DNA of 64,000 nt from the NCBI RefSeq assembly GCF_902753875.1, contig NZ_CADDTS010000006.1, forward strand, positions 1 to 64,000, given 5' to 3'. A model generated the notes under the pieces. That model had not been told where the DNA came from and ran no database searches. It saw only the letters and a list, made by a program, of their open reading frames with translations. The DNA is from Acinetobacter bouvetii (lineage in GTDB: Bacteria > Pseudomonadota > Gammaproteobacteria > Pseudomonadales > Moraxellaceae). The position numbers were made by a program, and so were the translations under genes. Below, one piece after another: positions 36,462 to 45,312 of the stretch (positions are counted from its first letter, which is position 1; every line of letters begins with the position of its first letter).

Positions 36462-37367
36462 TTATATAAGTTCCCTTTTTTCATGGAGTTTTCCACCATT
36501 TAAAAATACACCATCATATAAACCCCAAAAATATGCTTTCATTTGTTGGCATTTATTTTTTTCATTTAGTAATGAAATGAAAAATCTGAATATTAAACTT
36601 GGTAGAGTCTGAGAATAAAGTCTAAAACCGAAATATTTCTTAGCGATAAAAATACGATTGCGTGTATCGTAATATCTTTTCCATGATGGTAAAGACACAT
36701 AATTTATTTTTTTTCCTAGAAATCTATATTCTTGATATTCTGCTTTAGGATGATCAATAACGCTTTGCCCACATATAAAAATTTTATATCCTGATTTTTG
36801 AGCACGTATACAATATTCTGTATCATCTGCAGAAATAAAATATTTTGAATCTGGTAAACCAATATCTTGATAAATTTCTTTACTCGTTAAGAAGCCTAAA
36901 AAAGGTAAAGATTGAACTTCTGCTAATTTGGGAATCTCACATTTAAAATTTACTTTTTTATTTTCTTTTAATAAAGTCGTATTCCATGCCGTATATTCAC
37001 CATTAACAGCAAGTGATCCATAAATATGATTTGGTGTTGCAAATTTCATTAGTTCTTCTAGTGCTGTTTGATGAGGAATCGCATCATCATCCATCATCCA
37101 TACATAATCTGCACCACCATCAAAAGCATATTTCATACCAGCAGAAAAACCACCTGCACCACCTGTATTTTCTTTCAATGCAATGAGCTGAATATTTGCA
37201 TTTGCTAGCCACCCCTTTTCTTGTAAGATCTCAATTGTTCCGTCAGTAGAAGCATTATCAATAATCAAGATTTTTGATGATTGTTGTGTTTGTGATAATA
37301 ATGCTTGCAAGCATTGCAATAGTAATTCTTTACGATTAAAGGTTACAATAAGAGCTGTAATTTCCAT
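36462..37367 (-). CDS. GT2 glycosyltransferase, probable galactofuranosyltransferase
   Basis: This 301-residue GT2 (GT-A) enzyme has TALIVTFNRKELLLQCL, NASTDGT, the Gly-rich block ENTGGAGGFSAGMKYA and the metal-binding WMMDDDA. The acceptor-site segment FISADDTEYCIRAQ follows. The ENxGGAGGF and DDD pattern is typical of GlfT-like galactofuranosyltransferases and rhamnosyltransferases. Lying directly before glf, it most likely uses UDP-Galf. The ATG at 37367 is preferred over an upstream TTG. Confidence 0.82.
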   Translation of the reverse strand: MEITALIVTFNRKELLLQCLQALLSQTQQSSKILIIDNASTDGTIEILQEKGWLANANIQLIALKENTGGAGGFSAGMKYAFDGGADYVWMMDDDAIPHQTALEELMKFATPNHIYGSLAVNGEYTAWNTTLLKENKKVNFKCEIPKLAEVQSLPFLGFLTSKEIYQDIGLPDSKYFISADDTEYCIRAQKSGYKIFICGQSVIDHPKAEYQEYRFLGKKINYVSLPSWKRYYDTRNRIFIAKKYFGFRLYSQTLPSLIFRFFISLLNEKNKCQQMKAYFWGLYDGVFLNGGKLHEKRELI

Positions 37368-37405
37368 TAATATTTTACTCAAAAAATTTGGTATTATCGC
37401 TATAT

Positions 37406-38320
37406 CTAATAATAATTGGAACGTAATAGTTTTTTTAATTTATAACCAAATACGTATTTTAATGAGGGAAATTTTGCAGGATGAGAACGATGGGTAATTT
37501 TTCCATAGCGAAGTACAAAAATAAACATAGAAAAGCTGAAATAACTAGTAAACCACAGATCCCATGCTTGTTTGGCCATAATGACAAAGTCTTGATGCTT
37601 GCTTGGAATAGATGAAAAGACTTCTAGTATTTGCCTATCAGTTGCTAATATTTTTTCTTTTGCGCCTGTTATATTTCCCCTAACATGAAATGTTGTTGAA
37701 TCCCTATGCTGACGCCAATCTACCAAAACCTCATCTAAATATGAAATATGGCCATATTCCGCTGCAAGATAAGCAATAATCCAATCTATATAAGGTGCTG
37801 CATCTAATTTATCTGTGAGATCAAGTAATTGTTTTCGAAATAACATAGCATGACCACATATAGATGTACAAAACACAACTTGCCTCGAATCTCTTCCAGT
37901 AATCATATGAACCGTATCAGAAAGTTTAATTCCTAATGGTTGGCTCTGTTGATCAACAAATCTACTATCACAATAAACAAGAGCAGCATCCCCCATTATA
38001 TCAGCGAGACGGCGAGTTTTTTCAGGATACCAAATATCATCTTGATCACATGGTGATATTAGTTCTCCCTTACAAGCTCTAAATACACGGATAAAATTTT
38101 TTACATATCCTATATTTGTATCACGTGGTAATAATCTGATGCGACTGTCTTTTTGAGCATATTTTTGTAATATTTCCCAAGTCCCATCCTGAGAACAATC
38201 ATCAGAAATAACTATCTCTAAATTGGGGTAATCTTGAAGCAATAAAGAGTCCATTTGTTGTGCAATAAACTTTTCTCCATTGTAAGTAGCCAATGCTATG
38301 GAAATGAGTGGTTCACTCAT
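37406..38320 (-). CDS. GT2 glycosyltransferase
   Basis: This 304-residue GT-A enzyme has SIALATYNGEKFIAQQMDSL, ISDDCSQDGTW and the metal site CDQDDIWYPEKT. This form is common among alpha-rhamnosyl and galactosyl transferases of O-antigen clusters. The C-terminal third has a hydrophobic segment (SYFSFSMFIFVL) that may associate with the membrane. AGGAG precedes the ATG. It is the first intact gene of the GT2-GT2-glf-GT4 set; upstream lies a decayed methyltransferase. Sugar unknown. Confidence 0.85.
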   Translation of the reverse strand: MSEPLISIALATYNGEKFIAQQMDSLLLQDYPNLEIVISDDCSQDGTWEILQKYAQKDSRIRLLPRDTNIGYVKNFIRVFRACKGELISPCDQDDIWYPEKTRRLADIMGDAALVYCDSRFVDQQSQPLGIKLSDTVHMITGRDSRQVVFCTSICGHAMLFRKQLLDLTDKLDAAPYIDWIIAYLAAEYGHISYLDEVLVDWRQHRDSTTFHVRGNITGAKEKILATDRQILEVFSSIPSKHQDFVIMAKQAWDLWFTSYFSFSMFIFVLRYGKITHRSHPAKFPSLKYVFGYKLKKLLRSNYY

Positions 38321-38442
38321 TATAATCTCCTAAATTCGTATAACTTTAATTATACGCTTTACTTAATACAATTCTGATAATTGAATTCATAGTAAGCTAA
38401 TAAAATTATTTTTTAATTTCTTTCATCTTCGAATACTTATAA

Positions 38443-39121
38443 TTATGCACTACTTGGTCTGCCCCTATTTTTTTCAATTACAACAATATTGAATGGTGAA
38501 AATAGCTCAACAGATAATATTTTTAGATTCATGTAATCCTCTAACCAGTAAATTGTGTGTCAAATACATGATAGTGTAAACCACAATTCTCTTTATTTTT
38601 CCTAGATTTTTTCAAAAGCTTCTATATCACCTGCATCAAGATCTCTTGACAAATCATGTAATTTTAAAATTTCATCCAAATGGGTTAAATCTCTCTCATC
38701 TATATCTTCATTATTAAAATCATTGATTAAATACTCCAATGTGGTTACAGAACGGAAATGATCGAAAGTGCCATCTTTATGTGGAACAACTAACACTAAA
38801 ATTCCATCTTGCTTTAATACACGCCCCTACCCCAATAAGCTTTGTATAGGCTTGGCTAAATGCTCAATACAATAAGATGATAGAAGAAAATCATAAGATA
38901 AATCTTGTACAAATTCCAAATTACTTGCTTCACCAACATACTGATAACCAGATTCAACTCTACCTTTCATTTTAAATATACTAATAGGCCCTCCAATTTC
39001 CAAACCGACTCCATTCTCAAAAAAAAACCTCTATACTTTGAAAAATATCAAAGCCTACATGAAAAATAACAATGATATTATCTAAATAAAACCTATAATA
39101 ACCCTTAGCAACCTTCTGCAT
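38443..39121 (-). pseudogene. Relic of a class I SAM-dependent methyltransferase
   Basis: Minus-strand peptides in successive frames match one methyltransferase family common in O-antigen loci: NGVGLEIGGPISIF, then SYDFLLSSYCIEHLAKP, VLVVPHKDGTFDHFRS, DLTHLDEILKLHDLSRD, GLHYHVFDTQF and SVELFSPFNIVVI. The lesions visible are a frameshift in a T9 run (39018-39026), a likely internal deletion after ISIFKMKG, an in-frame TAG at about 38830, a frameshift near 38610 and another near 38545. Five lesions show long-standing decay. The longest open piece (38602-38796, 64 codons) should not be read as a gene. It once may have methylated a sugar or capped the glycan. Confidence 0.8.
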
Positions 39122-39173
39122 GCAACTTTATATAATTTTTTAAAGATAAAATAAATACTCATCACCTAAAAAA

Positions 39174-40058
39174 TTAAGTTTTTTTAAAAAGCATTCTTAC
39201 CCCATCTTTCAACCCTTTCAAAGTTTGAATTAAATATTTAAATCTAAAACTCTTCATAAAAATAAACAAATAAACACTATGTACTAATTGCAAATATATT
39301 TGTTTAAATGAATACCTATATGGTATATGTCTCTCTTTTAATAAATATATACTATTTCTAACCATATAATACCTCCTTACAGAAGAATGTATTCTTTTCA
39401 CTTTACCATTAATTATACATTCTTCACCTATATTATGATTTATAGATAAATTCTTATCAATATATATAGAAAAACCTTTTTCATATACCCTAAAACCCCA
39501 CTCTATATCAACATAATCTATAAAATATTCATCCTTCATAAAACCAATCTCAGATAATTTTTTTAATTTTATTAATGAACCTGATGAAATAACATATTGT
39601 GCTTTTATAATTTTTTCACTTAAAATCATCGGATTTACAATAGAAAAATTAGGTAATCTTACACCATAATAACACCCTCTATTAGAATCAAAATGTAATG
39701 GACCCAGTGCAACAATGTTATTATCTAAGTTTTTATCAATACTAAGAAAGCTATCTATTATATTTTTAAAAAAATATTCACTTATATCTGAATCTTGATC
39801 TAACAAAACTGCAAAATCAAAATTCTCACTAATAGCCTGCTTTAAACCATAATTATGAGCTGTAGCAATCCCAAAGTTTTTCTCTAAAAATATTATATTT
39901 AATCCTAGATTAACAAAATCTTCTTTATTAGAAGAGTTATTATCAACATATATAGTATATACATTTTCCTTTTTTAATTTATTAGAAGTTCTTTTAAGTT
40001 CAATAATATTTGGATTAAATAATACAACTATACAGCAAACGTTATAATTATTTATCAT
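39174..40058 (-). CDS. GT2 glycosyltransferase, rhamnosyltransferase-like
   Basis: This 294-residue GT2 enzyme has CIVVLFNPN, VDNNSSN, the block EKNFGIATAHNYGL and the metal site LLDQDSD, then YFIDYVDIEWGFR, a pattern typical of RfbF/WbbL-type rhamnosyltransferases using dTDP-rhamnose. Its DNA is clearly more AT-rich than the neighbours, with many Ile, Lys, Asn and AT-ending codons, which points to acquisition from elsewhere. It is 17 bases after the ABC transporter in the same transcription direction. No rml genes lie in this window, so the donor must come from elsewhere if it is rhamnose. Confidence 0.83.
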   Translation of the reverse strand: MINNYNVCCIVVLFNPNIIELKRTSNKLKKENVYTIYVDNNSSNKEDFVNLGLNIIFLEKNFGIATAHNYGLKQAISENFDFAVLLDQDSDISEYFFKNIIDSFLSIDKNLDNNIVALGPLHFDSNRGCYYGVRLPNFSIVNPMILSEKIIKAQYVISSGSLIKLKKLSEIGFMKDEYFIDYVDIEWGFRVYEKGFSIYIDKNLSINHNIGEECIINGKVKRIHSSVRRYYMVRNSIYLLKERHIPYRYSFKQIYLQLVHSVYLFIFMKSFRFKYLIQTLKGLKDGVRMLFKKT

Positions 40059-40075
40059 AATAACTCAACATCCTA

Positions 40076-41788
40076 TTAATTACTCATATCCATAATAAAA
40101 TTACAATATTTAATACTTGTTTGCCTATGTGCAATAATCACCATCGTTTTTTCCCCACTCAATCCTTGGATTGCCTCATTCACCGCTTGTTCAGTTTCTA
40201 CATCCAAGGCACTGGTTGCTTCATCCATAAACAACACCTGTGGATCTTTATATAAAGCTCGCGCTATACCAATACGTTGGCGCTGCCCACCGGAAAGCAT
40301 CACTCCACGATCCCCAACGAAAGTATCATAACCATTTTTTAAATTATTAGTTATAAATTCATGAATTTGCGCAGCTTTTGCTGCTCTCATTACAGCATTA
40401 ATATCGATATCATCTTTCGGAATACCAAATGCAATATTTTGAGCAACTGTATCATCCGCCAAATAAATAAATTGAGGAATATAGCCCACTAAATTTTGCC
40501 ATAAATGCACATTAGTTTTATTAATAATAATACCATCTACCAATAATTCACCCTGCTGTGGCTCTAAAAGTCCAAGAAGTATATCCATGCATGTACTTTT
40601 ACCTGAACCACTTTTCCCAATAATTCCAACACTGCTCTTAAAAGGAATGATAAGACTAAATTCATCTAAAACTTTTTTTACTGGATCTGTAGGATAGGCA
40701 TAAGATATTTTTCGCAACTCAATTTGATTTTCAAAGGTAATTTTTTTATCTTTCTGCTTTTGCTGTAACTGTGTTGGCAAATATAAATCATCCAATATTT
40801 TATCTGCCGACTCTAAAGAAAAGCGCATACTGGATATTGCGCGATAAATATTTTGTGCTGCTGGCAGCATGCGGTATGCAGCAAAGCCAAATAACCCTAA
40901 TGATGGTAATATTGTAGAAATATTTTGATTATTTAAAACTAATCCAATTGCCAATCCTATAATTGAACAATATCCAATGGCTTCAACTAACAATAAGGGA
41001 ATATTCCCCACAGTTTGATTGGCTGCTATATGCCTTGCAAAAATTCGAGATTGTTCTTGAAAATGTTTTAAATATCCTTGATCTGCATGATTAATTTTGA
41101 CATCTTTGATACCACCTAAAACCTCATTACAGGCTTTATATCGCTCACTATTCGCATAATAAAATTCCTGACCAATTTTACCTAGAAATTTCCTTACCCC
41201 AAAATAAATTAAAACATATACCATTAAAAACAAAATAAATGCAGTAATTGCCATATATGGATTATGCATAAATATCAATACAATCATAGCTAAAATAACT
41301 AATCCATACGATATTATGGTCATTATAGGCTGAATAATATTATCAACAAGCTGATCTATTTGAGAAAGAATATTTTTTGCTAATTCCGAGCTATTATTTT
41401 GAATAAAAAACTCATAATCTTGTTTTAAATAAATAGATAGTAACCGTGTAGATAAATAATGTCGCTGCAAACTAGTAAAACGACTTGTCCCATAAAAATG
41501 TATAACTTTAAAAATAGCAGATATAACAATCAAAACCATGGAACATACACCCAACTTAATTATAAAGTTAGTGTAAGAAGATGAGTTTAGAATTTGATAA
41601 AAATAATTAATTCTTGGATCATTATCTACAATACTCGGATTAGATAGAACAGCTAAAAATGGCATAATCGAAATTACACCTAATGTTTCTAAAAAAGCCA
41701 TTAATATTGTTAAAACAAGAACAATAATGAATTTTCTTTGTTCTAAATGAGTTAAAGTTTTCCATAACCGAGATACAATATAGAACAT
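40076..41788 (-). CDS. PglK-like ABC-type lipid-linked oligosaccharide flippase
   Basis: This 570-residue half-transporter has six N-terminal transmembrane helices and a C-terminal ATPase with Walker A GIIGKSGSGKSTCMD, signature MLSGGQRQRIGIARAL, Walker B VLFMDEATSALD and the switch His in IAHRQTS. The helix region (ETLGVISIMPFLAVLSNP) resembles PglK-type flippases, which turn undecaprenyl-pyrophosphate glycans to the periplasmic side. In the island it is the only flippase candidate; no Wzx was seen. It lies six bases after the GT2 gene and is probably cotranscribed. Confidence 0.87.
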   Translation of the reverse strand: MFYIVSRLWKTLTHLEQRKFIIVLVLTILMAFLETLGVISIMPFLAVLSNPSIVDNDPRINYFYQILNSSSYTNFIIKLGVCSMVLIVISAIFKVIHFYGTSRFTSLQRHYLSTRLLSIYLKQDYEFFIQNNSSELAKNILSQIDQLVDNIIQPIMTIISYGLVILAMIVLIFMHNPYMAITAFILFLMVYVLIYFGVRKFLGKIGQEFYYANSERYKACNEVLGGIKDVKINHADQGYLKHFQEQSRIFARHIAANQTVGNIPLLLVEAIGYCSIIGLAIGLVLNNQNISTILPSLGLFGFAAYRMLPAAQNIYRAISSMRFSLESADKILDDLYLPTQLQQKQKDKKITFENQIELRKISYAYPTDPVKKVLDEFSLIIPFKSSVGIIGKSGSGKSTCMDILLGLLEPQQGELLVDGIIINKTNVHLWQNLVGYIPQFIYLADDTVAQNIAFGIPKDDIDINAVMRAAKAAQIHEFITNNLKNGYDTFVGDRGVMLSGGQRQRIGIARALYKDPQVLFMDEATSALDVETEQAVNEAIQGLSGEKTMVIIAHRQTSIKYCNFIMDMSN

Positions 41789-41794
41789 ATAATT

Positions 41795-42646
41795 CTATTC
41801 ACTATCTTTATACATCAATGCTGTAATCTGCTCTGAAATCAATCCCATTAAAAAAATCATAATACTTCCCGTATACAACAATGCACTCATATTGGTAAAA
41901 CGCTTATACTCATAAAGTGTGTAACCATACCAACCTGTTGCTAGAATAAACAGCACAATAGAAAATGGTAAAAACATCTTTAAAGGTGAATATAAAGTCG
42001 CAATCTTAAAAATAATTAAAAAAAATCGCACACTATCTTTAATTGGATGAATATGACTTTTGCCAATTCGTTTTGCTGCATGAATTGGCACATAGGTAAC
42101 TGAATAACCTGCTCTAAAAAATGCCATCGTGCTCGTTGTTGGATAAGAAAAACCGTTAGGCAATAAGTAAATAAACTCTTTAAATTTATCAGCACGTACT
42201 GCTCTAAAACCTGATGTCAAATCCTCAACTTTATGTTCTGACATATATGAGGCTAAATTATTATAAAGTTTATTTGCTATACCACGCCCAATACTCGCTT
42301 GTGAACCTTTTTGTCTTGCACCTACAACTAAATCATAACCTTGTTCAATTTTCTCTAGCAACTTAGGGATATTATCTGGATCATGCTGACCATCTGCATC
42401 CATAAAAATAATAATCTCACCTGCAGCATTGCGTGCTCCAGTTTTAATTGCTGCACCATTACCTTTCGAATAAGGATGAGTGATGACTTTAGCTCCAGCA
42501 TGTTTAGCGATTTGCGGTGTTTCATCAGTTGAGCCATCATCAACAACAAGAATCTCATCAACAAAATCTAATTGTTGAATCTTTTTGATTGTTTCCCCTA
42601 TCGCACCTGCTTCATTTTTCGCAGGTAGAACAACACTATATTTCAC
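41795..42646 (-). CDS. DPM1/GtrB-like GT2, polyprenyl-phosphate sugar synthase
   Basis: This 283-residue GT-A enzyme has VVLPAKNEAGAIGETI, VVDDGSTDET, FMDADGQHDPDNI and LTSGFRAV, the signature of dolichol-phosphate-mannose and undecaprenyl-phosphate-glucose synthases, then two C-terminal transmembrane helices. It should make a lipid-phosphate monosaccharide. The start is a GTG at 42646 with AAGGAG seven bases upstream, two bases after the stop of the GT-C gene. The tight coupling with a GT-C enzyme, which uses such lipid-phosphate sugars, suggests they form one pathway. Confidence 0.87.
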   Translation of the reverse strand: MKYSVVLPAKNEAGAIGETIKKIQQLDFVDEILVVDDGSTDETPQIAKHAGAKVITHPYSKGNGAAIKTGARNAAGEIIIFMDADGQHDPDNIPKLLEKIEQGYDLVVGARQKGSQASIGRGIANKLYNNLASYMSEHKVEDLTSGFRAVRADKFKEFIYLLPNGFSYPTTSTMAFFRAGYSVTYVPIHAAKRIGKSHIHPIKDSVRFFLIIFKIATLYSPLKMFLPFSIVLFILATGWYGYTLYEYKRFTNMSALLYTGSIMIFLMGLISEQITALMYKDSE

Positions 42647-42647
42647 T

Positions 42648-44585
42648 TTACATCTCCTTGTGCTGTTCTTTCTTTTCAATATTCATAAGTTGGCTATTAG
42701 TTAGCAAATCCTTTTTCATTTTATCTTTATTTTTATCTAAAGTAGCATCATTTTTTAATTGTTCTTTATAGACTTGCTCCATTTCAGTAAGTAACTGCAA
42801 TGCCAGCTGAGAGTAGCCTTTATTCCCTAGATCAGCAACCAAAGCCAGTGCTGAACTTGCATTATGATATTCGAGCGCTGAATTTATATATGCTTGATAT
42901 CCCGCATCCATATCACCAAGAGCTATTAGCAATTGCCCGCGCATAAACATAGACAATGGATAAAAGTCTGGGTAATTTCGATAACTTTGATTTTTTTCCA
43001 CTAGCACTTTCAATAAGTCTGATAATTCTAATGCATACAAATCGACTATTTTTTGATTGCTTACAATCTTATTTACCAAGCTTCTTAGTGCCCAGATTGT
43101 TGTTCCATCTGCTTTTTGAATGATCAACCTTCTTTTAATATTTGCTAAATCGTTTTGAGCATTCATATCTAGATCAATTTTTTGTTCTAACAATTGAATC
43201 ATTAAACTAGCATCAGGATGATCTTTAATAGCCTTCTCTAGCACTATATTTGCTTCTTCTACTCTTCCACGCGCAGCTAATATTTCAGCAAACCTACTTT
43301 GTGCTCTAATAGACTGCGGATTATTTTGTGCCCAATAGACTTGTAACTTTGTATTATCAGACCACAATATTGCACGTTGCCAAGTCATCCAGGAAAAAAT
43401 CGTAATAACCAAACCGCCAATTAACAAAGCAACACGAGGTTGAGTTTTTTCCGATAATATCCATAACCCAGATGCTAATGGCAAAAATAAAAATATTGCT
43501 GCAATATAATTGCGGTGCTCAAAATATAGCTCTAAACCAATAAATGTTGATTCAATTAAATGAGCTGAAAAGAAAAATAAAATTGCCAATGCATATAATG
43601 GATATGCCTTCCTTAGTAATAAGGCTGATAAAAATAATACACCTAAAAAAATTGCAGAGGTCAGAGTTGTAATAGGTTCTTGCCAACCACTCGAAACTAC
43701 ATAGCCATCTTGAAATAGACCATAACCCTCTACCTGAGGAATAAATAAACGATATAAATAATCACAAATGATTCGACCTTCAGTCCATAAGCGTTCTATT
43801 TGATTAAAATTACGGTATGGCCATGGATTTTCTGAAAAATCAATATATCTAAAAAGTAATAATGCAATAGCTAATGATGGAAGCCATAAACAAATAGCAC
43901 GCCAATACCATACAGGTTTATTAACGCGTGTTGGATTACAAAATTCAATCACTAAAATTAAAAGCGGTAATAATGCGCCATTTTCTTTACTATAAGTCGC
44001 TAAAATTGTTGCAAGACCTATAGAAAGCGTCATGACCACATAGGCCATTAGTGGACGAATTGAAAGATATTCTCTTGCTTTAAAATATCCTAGCATTCCC
44101 AGTAAGCTAAACAATAATGGTAACTGTGCCATACGCTGTATGACATACAAGGTTGTTGAAACAAAGAGCGGATGTAATAACCAAATACTGGTCGAGAACA
44201 ATGCAATCCAAATTACTTTCTTTTCTATAAAACCATAACTACGTAGAATTAAGCAGGTCACATAAAAGAGTAACAAGCCGCAGCTTAAATGAATAACAAG
44301 ATTAACCAGCTTAAAAGCAAAAGGATTGTTTAACCATGCATCTGCCTGAAATGCAAAACTCAATAAAGAGATGGGTCTTCCTGTAGGACCTGCGAAACCA
44401 CTTGTGATAAATTGCCAAGCATCTTTCCAATTCCCTGTTTCTGCGTAGTACCCCAAACCACTTAAATTGGGTTGATCATCAAACAAATATCCTCCAAATA
44501 AGCCAGGAAAATAAATTAAAAATGCTACGAGCAAAATTAAGCTAAATACACCCAACGCCTTAGCATTTTCTGACATTTTTTTCAT
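42648..44585 (-). CDS. GT-C membrane glycosyltransferase with C-terminal TPR region, candidate pilin glycosyltransferase
   Basis: This 645-residue protein has about ten transmembrane helices. The first periplasmic loop has YLFDDQPNL and later GRPISLLSFAFQ, the acidic and Arg-Pro motifs of TMTC/ArnT-like GT-C glycosyltransferases. The last 220 residues are helical and TPR-like (SRFAEILAARGRVEEANIVLEKAI). Lying directly downstream of the major pilin, it resembles in position and class the pilin-modifying TfpW of Pseudomonas and the TfpM class described in Moraxellaceae. Donor is probably the lipid-phosphate sugar made by the next gene. Neither the substrate nor the TfpM assignment is proven. 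Start at 44585 is an ATG after a weak ribosome site. Confidence 0.75.
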   Translation of the reverse strand: MKKMSENAKALGVFSLILLVAFLIYFPGLFGGYLFDDQPNLSGLGYYAETGNWKDAWQFITSGFAGPTGRPISLLSFAFQADAWLNNPFAFKLVNLVIHLSCGLLLFYVTCLILRSYGFIEKKVIWIALFSTSIWLLHPLFVSTTLYVIQRMAQLPLLFSLLGMLGYFKAREYLSIRPLMAYVVMTLSIGLATILATYSKENGALLPLLILVIEFCNPTRVNKPVWYWRAICLWLPSLAIALLLFRYIDFSENPWPYRNFNQIERLWTEGRIICDYLYRLFIPQVEGYGLFQDGYVVSSGWQEPITTLTSAIFLGVLFLSALLLRKAYPLYALAILFFFSAHLIESTFIGLELYFEHRNYIAAIFLFLPLASGLWILSEKTQPRVALLIGGLVITIFSWMTWQRAILWSDNTKLQVYWAQNNPQSIRAQSRFAEILAARGRVEEANIVLEKAIKDHPDASLMIQLLEQKIDLDMNAQNDLANIKRRLIIQKADGTTIWALRSLVNKIVSNQKIVDLYALELSDLLKVLVEKNQSYRNYPDFYPLSMFMRGQLLIALGDMDAGYQAYINSALEYHNASSALALVADLGNKGYSQLALQLLTEMEQVYKEQLKNDATLDKNKDKMKKDLLTNSQLMNIEKKEQHKEM

Positions 44586-44657
44586 TCTTATTACCAAATA
44601 CAATGTATGCTCAGATCAACTTGTACTAAACTTAAGACTTTTTAGTAACATTTAAAT

Positions 44658-44687
44658 AAAAAAAAGGCAATAAATTGCCTTTTTTTC
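44658..44687. terminator. Terminator after the major pilin gene
   Basis: AGGCAA pairs with TTGCCT around TAAA, with A and T runs on both sides. It lies just after the pilin stop on the minus strand. It should make pilin mRNA abundant while allowing some read-through to the glycosyltransferase genes. Confidence 0.85.
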
Positions 44688-44699
44688 AAACAGACCAAA

Positions 44700-45116
44700 T
44701 TATTGGAATGCTTTTGGTAACAAATCACGTGTTACTACACCAGTAACACTACTGAATTTTAATGATCCAGTTTTATCTACATCTAACACAACACCACCGT
44801 TTTTAAGTTTGGCAGAAATGTCGTTAGCAGCATAAGTAATAGTTACAGTACAACCAGAACCATCAGTTGCTAGAGTACCACCTAATTTAACTTTAGCTGC
44901 ATATTTACCAACTAAACTAGTTGTACCACAAGAGCCTTTTTCCACATTTGTACTTAAAGCAGTTTTTAGGCCATCCGCTAATGAGAAACCTTCTGCTGCT
45001 TGACCACGAGCAACATAGTCTTGATAAGCAGGAATCGCGAAAGCGGCCAAAATACCGATAATCGCTACAACGATCATTAATTCAATAAGAGTAAAACCCT
45101 TTTGCATTTTGTTCAT
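44700..45116 (-). CDS. pilA: Major type IV pilin (PilA/ComP)
   Basis: This 138-residue prepilin has the leader MNKMQKG, then [19 protein letters not shown], the classic type IVa signature with Glu5. Two cysteines (GSCGTT and GSGCTV) enclose a loop of about 27 residues. The C-terminus is LLPKAFQ with no terminal Ser, so it does not fit the TfpO substrate pattern. The ATG at 45116 has GGAG six bases upstream; a GTG at 45128 is less likely. A sigma-54 promoter and its own terminator fit a highly expressed major subunit. In A. baylyi the equivalent is comP. Confidence 0.93.
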   Translation of the reverse strand: MNKMQKGFTLIELMIVVAIIGILAAFAIPAYQDYVARGQAAEGFSLADGLKTALSTNVEKGSCGTTSLVGKYAAKVKLGGTLATDGSGCTVTITYAANDISAKLKNGGVVLDVDKTGSLKFSSVTGVVTRDLLPKAFQ

Positions 45117-45173
45117 AACATTCTCCACAAATGTTTTTGTTTATTTATAAGCTTTGTAAGCTAATTTATATTT

Positions 45174-45189
45174 AGCACTAATTGTGCCA
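45174..45189 (-). promoter_or_regulatory. Sigma-54 promoter of pilA
   Basis: On the minus strand, TGGCACAATTAGTGCT matches the -24/-12 consensus TGGCAC-N5-TTGC in 9 of 10 positions and keeps the required GG-N10-GC spacing. It lies 58-73 bases before the pilA start. Pseudomonas pilA is read from an RpoN promoter under PilSR; the same control is likely here. Confidence 0.8.
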
Positions 45190-45312
45190 AGAATGATTAT
45201 AATAAAATTGACAGAAAAAACAGCACTTTAAAAAAATAAAATTGTTACAACGTAGTTTTAATGTTTTTTTTAGTAAAAAAGTGACAATTTTTGTCACTAT
45301 TCCACCTATTTA

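Noticed and set aside
38602..38796. 64-codon open frame taken as a small gene
   Set aside because: It is one fragment of the methyltransferase relic; its start codon is an internal Met after an in-frame stop.
39018..39026. Run of nine T in the methyltransferase as a phase-variation tract
   Set aside because: Several other lesions in the same relic make reversible switching meaningless.
31370..45116. Reading the whole island as the main capsule (K) locus
   Set aside because: No wza-wzb-wzc export genes, Wzy-dependent Wzx, or usual flanking genes are present; the pilin and PglL context fits protein glycosylation better.
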